Assembly: GCA_965216605.1 (NCBI GenBank)
Contig: CBDCGG010000002.1
Span: 744,001 to 808,000 of the forward strand
Reading direction: 5' to 3'
Origin: JABAAW01 sp965216605
Lineage (GTDB): Bacteria; Pseudomonadota; Alphaproteobacteria; JABAAW01
DNA: 64,000 nucleotides
The translations under genes were made by a program, and so were the position numbers. Within the stretch, counting starts at the first letter, position 1. The number at the start of each line of letters is the position of its first letter. Shown here in pieces: positions 52,369 through 60,521 of the stretch. A model generated the notes under the pieces. That model was not told the origin of the DNA and made no database searches. It saw only the letters and a program-made list of their open reading frames with translations.

Positions 52369-54078
52369 TCAATGTTGGTCGCTCGCGCCGCGATAGTCGA
52401 GCGCGCTGAAGAAGTCGTTGCCCTTGTCGTCGATGACGATGAAGGCGGGAAAGTTTTCGACCTCGATACGGCGAACCGCCTCCATACCGAGTTCTGTATA
52501 CTCCAGCGTCTCGACGCTGCGGATGCAATCCTGCGCCAAGCGTGCCGCCGAGCCGCCGATCGAGCCAAGATAAAAGCCTCCGTAAGTGCGACAGGCATCG
52601 CGCACTTCCTTCGCTCGGTTGCCCTTAGCCAGCATGACCATCGAGCCGCCCAAGGCTTGAAACTCGGCGACATAGCCGTCCATGCGCCCTGCCGTAGTCG
52701 GTCCGAACGAGCCGGACGCAAACCCTTCAGGCGTCTTCGCAGGTCCCGCATAATAGACGGGGTGATCCCTGAAGTAGGAGGGTAAGCCCTCGCCCCGCGC
52801 AACTCGTGCGCGCAGGCGTGCGTGCGCCGCGTCGCGCGCAACAACGATAGGCCCGCTCAACGACAAGCGCGTCTTGACAGGATGACGCGACAACTCGGCA
52901 CGAATCTCTTCCATCGGGCGCGTAAGGTCGATCGCCACAACCTCGCCTTGCGGAGGAGCTTGCTCAGGCAGGAAACGCGCGGGATCATGCTCTAACGCTT
53001 CCAGAAAAATGCCGTCGCGCGAAATTTTGCCTAATGCCTGACGATCCGCAGAGCACGAAACGCTCAACGCGATCGGCAACGACGCGCCATGCCGAGCAAG
53101 ACGAATAACACGCACATCATGACAATAATACTTGCCGCCGAATTGCGCACCGATCCCCATCTCCTGCGTCAAGCGTAGGATGTCCTGCTCCATCTCGCGA
53201 TCGCGAAAAGCGTGTCCTTCCTCGCCGCCTTGTTCAGGCAAGCCGTCGAGGTAGTGCGCCGACGCAAGCTTCGCCGTCTTCAGCGTGAACTCGGCGGACG
53301 TGCCGCCGATCACGATCGCCAAATGATACGGCGGACAAGCCGCTGTGCCGAGGGTACGAATCTTCTCCTCCAAAAAAGCCAGCATGCGCTCGCGATCCAA
53401 AATCGACGGCGGAGGCTGGTACAGAAAACTCTTGTTCGCAGACCCCCCCCCCTTCGCAACAAAAAGAAAACGATAACACAACGCTCCATCTGAAGAATCA
53501 TCCGAATAAAGCTCAATCTGCGCAGGCAAGTTACTGCGCGTGTTCTTCTCCTCGAACATGCTGATAGGCGAGAGCTGGCTGTAGCGCAGGTTCTTCTCGC
53601 GGTAAGCGCAGAAGATGCCGTGCGCCAATGCCTTCTCGTCGTTGGCAAACTCGCGCTGATCAGAGGTGGTGCACCATACACGCTCTCCCTTTTTGCCCAT
53701 CACCAGTGCTGTGCCCGTGTCCTGACACATGGGCAGCAAGCCGCCCGCCGCAATGTTCGCGTTCTTCAGCAAGTCGTAGGCGACGAAGCGATCGTTGTCC
53801 GAGGCTTCCTTGTCTTCCAAAATTTTTGCAACCTGCTCCAAATGGCTGCTGCGTAGGAAGTGATTGATCTCCTGAAACGCCTCGTTTGCCAAATACGACA
53901 GCGCGCGCCGATCGAGTCTCAAAACTTCCTCACCATCGATCGTGCGCTGCGAAACAAAATCTGCCGCCGCATCCAGTCTTCGATAGCGTGTCTTGTCTTC
54001 GCCCAGCGCGAACGGCGTGCTATAGCGAAAAGCAGTTTCCTGCTCTGTCTGCGTTTTCTGTTGCGTTTTCTGTTGCAT
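52369..54078 (-). CDS. fum: Fumarate hydratase, class I (iron-sulfur)
   Basis: TCA-cycle enzyme of the FumA/FumB type. Cluster cysteines lie in LPMCQDTGTA, GTAACPPYHLAIVIGGTSAE and ALSVSCSADR; the C-terminal half has YFRDHPVYYAGPAKTPEG, GSFGPTTAGRMDGYV, ASMVMLAKGNR-type and YLGSIGGSAARLAQDCIRSVE. ATG 54078 is preceded by a good AGGAGA site, so the extension to 54150 is rejected. Ten consecutive C on the plus strand (53443-53452) encode VAKGGGS within the frame. Tartrate dehydratases are relatives but shorter. Confidence 0.94.
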   Translation of the reverse strand: MQQKTQQKTQTEQETAFRYSTPFALGEDKTRYRRLDAAADFVSQRTIDGEEVLRLDRRALSYLANEAFQEINHFLRSSHLEQVAKILEDKEASDNDRFVAYDLLKNANIAAGGLLPMCQDTGTALVMGKKGERVWCTTSDQREFANDEKALAHGIFCAYREKNLRYSQLSPISMFEEKNTRSNLPAQIELYSDDSSDGALCYRFLFVAKGGGSANKSFLYQPPPSILDRERMLAFLEEKIRTLGTAACPPYHLAIVIGGTSAEFTLKTAKLASAHYLDGLPEQGGEEGHAFRDREMEQDILRLTQEMGIGAQFGGKYYCHDVRVIRLARHGASLPIALSVSCSADRQALGKISRDGIFLEALEHDPARFLPEQAPPQGEVVAIDLTRPMEEIRAELSRHPVKTRLSLSGPIVVARDAAHARLRARVARGEGLPSYFRDHPVYYAGPAKTPEGFASGSFGPTTAGRMDGYVAEFQALGGSMVMLAKGNRAKEVRDACRTYGGFYLGSIGGSAARLAQDCIRSVETLEYTELGMEAVRRIEVENFPAFIVIDDKGNDFFSALDYRGASDQH

Positions 54079-54146
54079 GGTGTCTCCTGTCTCAAAGCCC
54101 GCGAAAAGTCCGTCGCCGCGGTGTTGTGCCTGTTCCAAGCGAGGGG

Positions 54147-55028
54147 TCACGGCGTTTTCGAAGGGGTTGCGTCGTCGCGCGGTGCGTTCTTCGGACGGAA
54201 GGTGAGCACCTTGGCGCTCGTTTTCGTCGCAACGGGTTGCAGTCTATCTTTGTTTTGTAGCTTTGTTTGTCTTCTTGCTTGCCCTGTTGTTTGCCCTTTT
54301 GTTTGTCCTGTTGTTTGCGGCTTGCCTTGTGGCGTTTCAAAGGGCATTTGTGCACCATAGGCGACGCTACCGTGCCAAGGGGGACTTTTGGTCGGACTTT
54401 TGGTCGGGGTTTTCGCCTGAGCATTCCCATGGGTATTTCCCTGAATATTGTCTTGAGTATTGTCTTGAGTATTTTTTGGGTTTTTTGATGCGTGCGCGTT
54501 TTTTTTACCCGTCGAAGAAAGAGGCTTCTCGGTCGGTTTTTTGTCGGCAAAAGAAGAGATAGCGGCGGAGGTAATAGCAGCGGAGGTGAAAGCGGCGGCT
54601 GTGGGGGCGGTAGCGAGGGGTGCGGGTTGTTGCGTAGCAGGGAGGGCAGGATCTGACAAAGTTTGGGTTGCGGGTTCAAAGTTGAAGACGAGCTGCGCCT
54701 CAGGATCCGAGAACATGACGATGGCAGCAAAGGGGACGGTGAGCGTTTCGAACTTGCCGCCGAAACTGAGCGATACGGAAAACAAGCTGTCGGTTATGGT
54801 GAGGTTGTAGAATTGGTATTGCAAGACGATCGTCATGCTTTCGGGATATTTCTGCCTGAGATACAGCGGCAGCACGACCTGTGGAGCCATCGTCTTGAAG
54901 GTGATGTAGAAGAGGTGGTCTTTCGGCATGCCGATCTCTTTGACTTGCAACAGCGTCTTGCGCACGACGCTCCGCAGCGCGTCGTGGATCATGGCACTAT
55001 AGCCGATGGGATCGTCGTGTTGAGGCAT
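54147..55028 (-). CDS. sspB: SspB-family ClpXP adaptor with a long repeat tail
   Basis: N-terminal ~130 residues match SspB-alpha, which delivers ssrA-tagged proteins to ClpXP: YSAMIHDALRSVVRKTLLQV, HLFYITFKTMAPQVVLPLYLRQKYPESMTIVLQYQFYNL and FGGKFETLTVPFAAIVMFSDPEAQLVF. The remaining ~160 residues are low-complexity: an Ala/Thr stretch, then NTQDNTQDNIQGNTHGN, SPTKSP and QTTGQTKGQTTGQ repeats (54240-54500). Family members have a flexible tail ending in a short ClpX-binding motif; here the tail is far longer. It lies next to ssrA, whose tag it recognises. Confidence 0.88.
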   Translation of the reverse strand: MPQHDDPIGYSAMIHDALRSVVRKTLLQVKEIGMPKDHLFYITFKTMAPQVVLPLYLRQKYPESMTIVLQYQFYNLTITDSLFSVSLSFGGKFETLTVPFAAIVMFSDPEAQLVFNFEPATQTLSDPALPATQQPAPLATAPTAAAFTSAAITSAAISSFADKKPTEKPLSSTGKKNAHASKNPKNTQDNTQDNIQGNTHGNAQAKTPTKSPTKSPPWHGSVAYGAQMPFETPQGKPQTTGQTKGQTTGQARRQTKLQNKDRLQPVATKTSAKVLTFRPKNAPRDDATPSKTP

Positions 55029-55114
55029 GGTGCGTTCATTCTAGCACGAGTCGAGTGCACAAAAAAATGCGTGTGACGATTTCTCCCTGCGCGTGCAAGA
55101 GGAGTTTTTTCGGA

Positions 55115-55503
55115 GAGAAAGGTGTCGGTTTCTGTTGCCGGGCACCGACAAGCCCCGCCAGCCTTGTGTGAGGGGCTGGACTTGGCGAAGATGTCTAAGC
55201 TGCTAAGCAGCTCGAACGCCTCCGCCATTGCTTTCTGCGGTTAAGCAGGCAGCGAAGTCGCCTGGACTGCTGTTAAGCAGCCTGAGCAACCACACGTGCG
55301 TTATCGTTTGCACGTTTTGCTTTAGCCCGATAACGGCGGGACTCCACCGAGTGCCGAGCGCGCCTTTTATTGTGCGCGTCGAAGCTATTTCGCCCCCGCC
55401 GCTCCTCTGTTGTGCAGAGTAGTGGTGGAGGCGCCGGGTACCGCCCCCGGGTCCGCAGCATGTATTCTGACGCTCCGTTTAGCACCATAGCCCTCGAAAG
55501 GAC
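55115..55503 (-). ncRNA. ssrA: Two-piece (permuted) tmRNA
   Basis: Rescues stalled ribosomes. Minus-strand order is acceptor piece then mRNA-like piece, as in alphaproteobacteria. The acceptor piece ends GGCGCCTCCACCA (CCA at 55425-55423) with T-arm GGACCCGGGGGCGG. The coding piece begins GGGGGCG (55397-55391), which pairs with CGCCTCC (one G-U). Between them a 25-base removed spacer carries a CTCTG/CAGAG hairpin. The tag reads (A)ANDN-like: ANDNARVVAQAA and stop at 55275-55273. Downstream hairpins agree with pseudoknots. The 3' limit is approximate. Confidence 0.93.
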
Positions 55504-55509
55504 GCTTCC

Positions 55510-55538
55510 ATCCTAGCCGCTGCGCGGGCTTTTGTCAA
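55510..55538 (-). promoter_or_regulatory. Sigma-70-type promoter of ssrA
   Basis: Minus strand TTGACA (55538-55533), 17-base spacer, TAGGAT (55515-55510); transcription would begin near 55503, just ahead of the acceptor piece. Confidence 0.8.
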
Positions 55539-55570
55539 GGGAAAAACGCAAGATAAGGAGAGATAATAAG

Positions 55571-55604
55571 AGCCAAGAAGAGCTAAGAAGAGCTAAGAAG
55601 AGCT
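55571..55604. repeat. 10-base tandem repeat AGCTAAGAAG
   Basis: Three units plus AGCT directly upstream of the envelope-protein gene. The purine-rich strand faces the gene and may be part of its 5' leader. Confidence 0.85.
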
Positions 55605-55661
55605 TTGTCCTCTCCTTTCTTTCTTGTAGAATCGTCGTGGCGTCGAGCAACGGAGGACGAC

Positions 55662-56312
55662 ATGAAAAACACTATTCTCAAGATTGCAGTTTTTGGGCTG
55701 CTCTCTTTATCTTTGATGCTTGTCTCTCGCCCTGCGCAAGCGGAGGTGTTCGGCATGATCGCCCAGTACAAATATCTTCTGGGTTTGCACAGACAGGACA
55801 ATTCTTTAGGCACGACGACGGACAGCATGGGGCATGGTGTTCAAATAGACTTCATGTGGTCGTTGGATAAATACGATGCGGGGACAAAGATTCCCCCTAG
55901 CTCTTTGGGATTTTCTGTGGCGGTAGGAGTATTGACAGATCATGTTGTCAGGGGTGGGGAATCTTCCCTAAGGGTTTCGGACAGGCAAGGCGGATTTTAC
56001 AAGTTCTCTGTCATTTACGAGTCGGTCTTTAAGAGTGGGTTGGGGCTCTCCGCAGGATTAGGCGGCGGACACATCATTGGAGAACAAGAATACGGGGCTT
56101 TGGGATTGACCGATCTTGGCATAAAATATCATACAAAAAACGGTCTTGTTTTTTCTCTCACGACCGATCTTATGTTTGATCCTGCCTCCTTTTTAAACGC
56201 GCAAGCTCTGTATCGCTCTTCTCAAAAAAACGAAGAGCTTCCTATGCTACATGAGAGCGATTATTACGCCTTCATCCTTGGCATAGCCGTGGGTATAGGC
56301 TACTACTTCTAA
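55662..56312 (+). CDS. Exported protein, probable outer-membrane beta-barrel, function unknown
   Basis: ATG 55662 with CGGAGGAC upstream gives a cleavable signal peptide (MKNTILKIAVFGLLSLSLMLVSRPAQA). The mature ~190 residues alternate hydrophobic and polar residues in glycine-rich strands (GLGLSAGLGGGHIIG, GLVFSLTTDLMF) and end ILGIAVGIGYYF with a C-terminal Phe, as expected for a small outer-membrane barrel. No family recognised. It is followed by gshB after 20 bases. Confidence 0.75.
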   Translation: MKNTILKIAVFGLLSLSLMLVSRPAQAEVFGMIAQYKYLLGLHRQDNSLGTTTDSMGHGVQIDFMWSLDKYDAGTKIPPSSLGFSVAVGVLTDHVVRGGESSLRVSDRQGGFYKFSVIYESVFKSGLGLSAGLGGGHIIGEQEYGALGLTDLGIKYHTKNGLVFSLTTDLMFDPASFLNAQALYRSSQKNEELPMLHESDYYAFILGIAVGIGYYF

Positions 56313-56332
56313 TTCTGCAAGGTGCGCAATTG

Positions 56333-57283
56333 ATGTCGCTCAAGATTGCTTTCCAAATGGATCCGCCTGAAAACCTTGATGCCGAGGGGGACTCCTCGCT
56401 TGCGCTCATCGAGGCGGCAACGGCTGCCAAGGCTCAGCTCTTTTACTACACGCCGCAATGTTTGTCGCTTCTTCAAGGCAAGGTAACAGCTCCGCTGCAA
56501 CCCATGCATCTTGAGGGTAGCTCCATAACTTTGGGAAAACCCGTCGTCACCGATCTTTCTGTTTTGGATGCGGTGCTTATGCGGCAAGATCCTCCGTTTG
56601 ATATGTCGTATATCACCGCGACGTATCTTTTGGAGCATATATTAGAGACAACTTTAGTTATCAATCATCCTGTTGCTGTGCGGAATGCTCCTGAAAAACT
56701 ATTAGTTACACACTTTCATCACCTTATGCCGCCGACGCTTGTTTCCAGCGATGTTGCCGCGCTTAATAAGTTTCGTCTTGATACAGGAGATATTGTAACG
56801 AAGCCTCTTTATGGAAATGGTGGTGCGGGAATTTTTCTTTTTAAAAAAAATGATTCTAACTTTGCCTCTTACTTGGAAACTGTACAACAGGGCAGGCAGA
56901 CTTTGCCTCTTGTTGCTCAGGCTTACATTAACAAGGTGAGCGAGGGTGACAAGCGCATCATTTTACTGGATGGGGAGATTTTGGGAGCGATCAATCGTCT
57001 TCCTCCGTCGGGGGAGATTCGCGCGAACATGCATATCGGAGGAATTGCTTTGAGAACAGAAATAACTTCGCGGGAGAGGGAGATATGCGATGCGTTGCGT
57101 CCTATGTTGCGAGAGAAAGAGTTGTTGTTTGTGGGTATTGATGTGATCGACGGGCTTTTGACGGAGATCAATGTCACTTCTCCGACGGGCTTGCGGGAGT
57201 TATCTCGGTTTGAGGAATTTGATGCGGCTGGTAGAGTTTGGGAAATAATTGAGAAAAAAATTATGACACGGAAGAGTGTATGA
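56333..57283 (+). CDS. gshB: Glutathione synthetase
   Basis: ATP-grasp enzyme joining gamma-glutamylcysteine and glycine. SLKIAFQMDPPENL at the N-terminus, MRQDPPFDMSYITATYLLE, KPLYGNGGAGIFLF (ATP loop), EGDKRIILLDGEILGAINRLPP, and GIDVIDGLLTEINVTSPTGLRE. 316 residues. ATG 56333 directly follows a TTG at 56330. Four bases overlap pth. gshA is not in the window; gor at 6 kb completes the reductive side. Confidence 0.95.
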   Translation: MSLKIAFQMDPPENLDAEGDSSLALIEAATAAKAQLFYYTPQCLSLLQGKVTAPLQPMHLEGSSITLGKPVVTDLSVLDAVLMRQDPPFDMSYITATYLLEHILETTLVINHPVAVRNAPEKLLVTHFHHLMPPTLVSSDVAALNKFRLDTGDIVTKPLYGNGGAGIFLFKKNDSNFASYLETVQQGRQTLPLVAQAYINKVSEGDKRIILLDGEILGAINRLPPSGEIRANMHIGGIALRTEITSREREICDALRPMLREKELLFVGIDVIDGLLTEINVTSPTGLRELSRFEEFDAAGRVWEIIEKKIMTRKSV

Positions 57284-57855
57284 GGTCTTTGTTGCTTGTG
57301 GGGTTGGGAAATCCGGGAAAGAAGTTTCGGGATACTCGTCACAATGTTGGGTTTGGCGTTGTTGATTGTGTTGCGGATGGTGCGGGAGTAGGTTGGATTT
57401 CAAAGCAGGGGGGTGATGTTGAGATTGCGGAGATTAGGGGTGGTGAGTTTTTTGGGGGCAGGGAGGTTATTTTACTGAAGCCGATGACTTTTATGAATTG
57501 CTCTGGGGTTGGGGTAGGGGGTTTTTTACGGAGGCGGAAGGAGCATGAGGTTATTGTTATTCATGATGATTTAGATTTGGCATTGGGGAGGGTTAAGGTG
57601 AAGTTGGGTGGCTCGGATGGGGGTCATCGGGGGTTGCGCAGTTTGGATGAGCGTGTGGGGAGGAATTATTGGCGTGTGCGGATTGGGATTGGGAGGGGTG
57701 ATGGAGATGTTGAGGATTATGTATTGGGTAGATTTCGCGGAGAGGAGGCGGAGGTTATGGGGGGAGTTATACATGGGGTTGCGGAGGGATTGTTTGGGAT
57801 GTGTGGTGAGGAGATGACGGGGGAGGGTGCGGGGATTTTTGTGGGGGGCTTGTAA
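57280..57855 (+). CDS. pth: Peptidyl-tRNA hydrolase
   Basis: Releases tRNA from drop-off peptidyl-tRNA. LLLVGLGNPGKKFRDTRHNVGF (catalytic His), LLKPMTFMNCSG (Asn), VIHDDLDLALGRVKVKLGGSDGGHRGLRSL and WRVRIGIGRGDGDVEDYVLGRF. 191 residues, complete. Coding strand extremely G/T-rich (57601-57660: 7 C, 31 G by hand count) toward island R7. Confidence 0.95.
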   Translation: MRSLLLVGLGNPGKKFRDTRHNVGFGVVDCVADGAGVGWISKQGGDVEIAEIRGGEFFGGREVILLKPMTFMNCSGVGVGGFLRRRKEHEVIVIHDDLDLALGRVKVKLGGSDGGHRGLRSLDERVGRNYWRVRIGIGRGDGDVEDYVLGRFRGEEAEVMGGVIHGVAEGLFGMCGEEMTGEGAGIFVGGL

Positions 57856-58327
57856 ATTGTGTTGGATGTATATGTATATGTCTCGTTCGCGCGATATGAG
57901 TTGAGCGTGCCTGCCTTTGCTCGCCTGCGCTTTATGAGGAGCGCGCATCGCAAAGGCAGACACGGATTTTATTTAATTAGGGAACGCAAAACATCGCGTG
58001 CGCAATTTTTATGAACGCACACGGCAAGCCGTGCGCTATGACGCGGGGAGCGCGAGGGAGTAATCCCTCGCAAAAGACCCCGCGTCAGCGGGGCGCGATA
58101 GCGCCTTCTACGCACTCGCGCGAAGCGCGAGATGCGTAGCCTCTTATTAAAAAGCGCGTGGGGGGATAAATTTCCCTCGCAGAAACGCGCAAGGGGAGTT
58201 CATCCCCGAGCTAACTCGCAACACGGTATGGCGGTTTTGTGAGGGATATTTTTCTCTTGCTTTCTTTCTCTACGGGCTTTATATTTAGGAGAATGGGGTT
58301 TGAGCATCTTAGAAAAGGAGAGAACCG
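57856..58327. repeat. Palindromic repeat island R7
   Basis: About 470 bases without a gene. Contents: the CTGCCTTTGCTCGCCTGCGC word with its inverted gcgcatcgcaaaggcag partner, GCAAAACATCGCGTGCGCAATTTTTATG (word, ~57988-58013), cacacggcaagccgtgcgcta hairpin, gagggagtaatccctc, the 17-base core (58075-58091), gcgcgatagcgc hairpin, the ctacgcactcgcgcgaagcgc hairpin, a CCTCTTATTAAAAAGCGCG variant, and CTAACTCGCAACACGGTATGGCG (~58209). The DUF1640 gene's AAGGAG site ends it. Confidence 0.85.
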
Positions 58328-58711
58328 ATGGCGATGACGAAGGAAAGCAAGATTGTCCCTGTTTTCGACACGCGGGGGTATGTTCGGACATTGACGCGCG
58401 GGGGTAGTTTCAGCGAGGAGCAAGCAAACGCAAACGCCGATGGCTTACAGGAGGCTTTGTCGGGGGTTGCGACGAAGGCGGACATTCGGGATGTGAGGGG
58501 GGACATTCGGGATGTGAGGGGGGAGATTCGGGAGTTGAGGGGGGAGATTCGAGTGTTGGAGTCCCATATCAAGTTGTTGGAAAAGAGGATGGATGTACAA
58601 TTTCAGGCTATGCAGGAGCAGATGCGGGGTTTGCGGCAGTTGATGGTTGTGGGATTTTCTGTGATTGCGATAGTAGTTGGGGCTGCGACTTTGCTATCGG
58701 GGTTGAGCTAG
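58328..58711 (+). CDS. DUF1640-type coiled-coil membrane protein
   Basis: 127 residues. N-terminal 'VPVFDTRGYVRTLTRGGSFSEEQANANADGLQEALS..ATKADI' matches the DUF1640/CCDC90 pattern (FDT...L...GF...QA), then an amphipathic coiled coil built on repeated ADIRDVRGDIRDVRGEIREL heptad-like units, and one C-terminal membrane helix (VVGFSVIAIVVGAATLLSG). Function in bacteria unknown; members are often encoded beside toxin-antitoxin or mobile loci. Start chosen by AAGGAGA nine bases upstream. A paralogue begins at 63779. Confidence 0.82.
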   Translation: MAMTKESKIVPVFDTRGYVRTLTRGGSFSEEQANANADGLQEALSGVATKADIRDVRGDIRDVRGEIRELRGEIRVLESHIKLLEKRMDVQFQAMQEQMRGLRQLMVVGFSVIAIVVGAATLLSGLS

Positions 58712-59348
58712 AGAGAACTGCCTTTGCTCGCCTGCGCTTTATGAGGAGCGAACTCGCGCAACAGACTTGCTTTGTATGATGACGGACGCAAAACATCGCG
58801 TGCGCAATTTTTATGAACGCACACGGCAAGCCGTGCGCTATGACGCGGGGAGCGCGAGGGAGTAATCCCTTGCAAAAGACCCCGCGTCAGCGGAGCGCAC
58901 GCAGTGCGCTTTATCTACGCGCGGGGGAATTTATCCCCCTCGCGCTCGCGCAACAAACGGGGCACAAAACTACGCGCGTAGCGCGTAGCCTCTTATTCAA
59001 AAGCGCGAGGCTTGCCTCGCGCAAGCTGATTCGCAACGCGGCACGGCGATTCTGCTTTCCTCGCCCTAGAGGCAGAAAGAATCGCGCGAAGCGCGCCTCT
59101 TAATTACCCAAAGCGCACGCGCAGCGTGCGCAACAACCTCGCAACACGGCACGGCGAGCTTGTGAGGGATGTATCTGTATCTGTCGCGCTCGCTCTTGTG
59201 CTTTTTGATTAGCACGCGCTCGCGCGACAGACACGAGCAGCGCAAAAAAAATCTGTGGATAAGTTGGTTGGGGGGGTTGTTAGGCGACTAGATTTCTTCT
59301 AATATAAAGGAAGGTTTGGTAATGCAGAAAGTTTGTTAGGACAGAAAG
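58712..59348. repeat. Palindromic repeat island R8
   Basis: About 640 bases without a gene, largely a second copy of R7: the CTGCCTTTGCTCGCCTGCGC word (58721-58740), AACAGACTTGCTTTGTATGATGACGGA (shared with R4), GCAAAACATCGCGTGCGCAATTTTTATG, the cacggcaagccgtg hairpin, the 17-base core (58877-58893), gcgggggaatttatccccc, CCTCTTATTCAAAAGCG (58989-59005) with the gcgcgaggcttgcctcgcgc hairpin, two CTCGCAACACGGCACGGCG words (~59028 and ~59141), then a plain AT-containing leader for the next gene. Confidence 0.85.
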
Positions 59349-60518
59349 ATGGGTGTAAGTAGAATGCCGCCCCCGCCGTCGGGTGTAGGATCGCGGATGT
59401 CGAGGTTGGGGGAGGACTTGGTAAGGCGGTATACAGCCGAAGGAACGAGCTTGGACGAAAAAAGAACAATGTTTAAAGACATGTTGGCTCTTATGAAAAA
59501 ATATCAATCAAAATCTTTTTCTTCAAATTTTGGTTATTCAAGCGAAATGTATGAAATTATTATAGCAACGCCTCCAGAAATTTTTTCATTCAAACCATCG
59601 GATATTAAATTCAAACCGTTGGGTGTAGAAAAATTTGAATATCCAATGAAACTTTTCCGAGACTATGTAGAGTTGAGTTTAAAAGAATTAGGAAATAACA
59701 TTAAATTTAAATGGGGTAAATTTGAAGAAAATACAAAAAAAAATATTTGCCGCTCTATGTATGTGTCTTTTGCAGCAGTTAGCGAAGCTTTAAGATTTCC
59801 TCAAGAAATTTATCATGAAGATCATCTGGAAAATCAAAAAAGTATTGAAAGTTTCTCTGTTTGGTTTTTAAGAGAGATAGAAAAAAGCGAGATGCTTATA
59901 GAAGAAGCACTAGAGAATGTTGTTGACTTAAGGAAGCATATTAGAAAAATAGCAAATTCTTCTGAAGAAACATTTGAAAAACTCAAAAAAGAATTTCATG
60001 CGTCTAAGGTATTCGTTGAAAGCGTGACTTTAAAGTCAGACGCAATGATATTCAGAAACACAGCGGATAATCATAGAAGCAGGGCGCGAATTTCTATTGG
60101 TATAGCTATTTTGTTAGGCGCAATAGGATTGGCATGGGGGGCTTTGTTATCAGACGAAGCCTTACAAGAAATCTGTGGGAAACGTTGGTTTTGCATGCTA
60201 AGTAACGTTGGAGTTAGAGGATTCTTGCTTGCTACAAGTATTCTTATTATAGGAATCTACGCTAGCATTCGTTCCTATTTCGCTCATTCGCAAAGCGAAG
60301 CCAACAACCGACAACGCCTTAATGCTTTAGAATCGTATGAAAAGATGCTTAAGCTCGCCCCCGATGATAACGAGGCTAGAAATTTGATTCTGCAAAAAGC
60401 TGTTGAATGCATCTACTCCCATCAGGCAACAGGTTTTGCGAAAGAACAAAAAGACAATGATGCTAAAACAACAATTGTTTTGCCGCACATTTCGACTCCA
60501 TCAAGCCAAGGATCCTAA
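59349..60518 (+). CDS. Membrane protein of unknown function (DUF6161-like C-terminus)
   Basis: 389 residues, strongly AT-rich in the midst of GC-rich DNA. Residues ~30-230 are charged and helical with coiled-coil character; two membrane helices follow (ISIGIAILLGAIGLAWGALL ~250-270 and VRGFLLATSILIIGIYASI ~295-315). The C-terminal 'NNRQRLNALESYEKMLK...NLILQKAVECIYSHQATGF' resembles the end of DUF6161-type proteins, which often occur in defence islands; I hold that family match only moderately. Flanked by island R8 and ilvD; looks horizontally acquired. Confidence 0.65.
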   Translation: MGVSRMPPPPSGVGSRMSRLGEDLVRRYTAEGTSLDEKRTMFKDMLALMKKYQSKSFSSNFGYSSEMYEIIIATPPEIFSFKPSDIKFKPLGVEKFEYPMKLFRDYVELSLKELGNNIKFKWGKFEENTKKNICRSMYVSFAAVSEALRFPQEIYHEDHLENQKSIESFSVWFLREIEKSEMLIEEALENVVDLRKHIRKIANSSEETFEKLKKEFHASKVFVESVTLKSDAMIFRNTADNHRSRARISIGIAILLGAIGLAWGALLSDEALQEICGKRWFCMLSNVGVRGFLLATSILIIGIYASIRSYFAHSQSEANNRQRLNALESYEKMLKLAPDDNEARNLILQKAVECIYSHQATGFAKEQKDNDAKTTIVLPHISTPSSQGS

Positions 60519-60521
60519 ACC

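Noticed and set aside
54092..54730. Alternative minus-strand frame overlapping the sspB tail
   Set aside because: It lies within the repeat tail in another frame, has no family motifs, and the SspB frame is supported by its conserved N-terminal domain.
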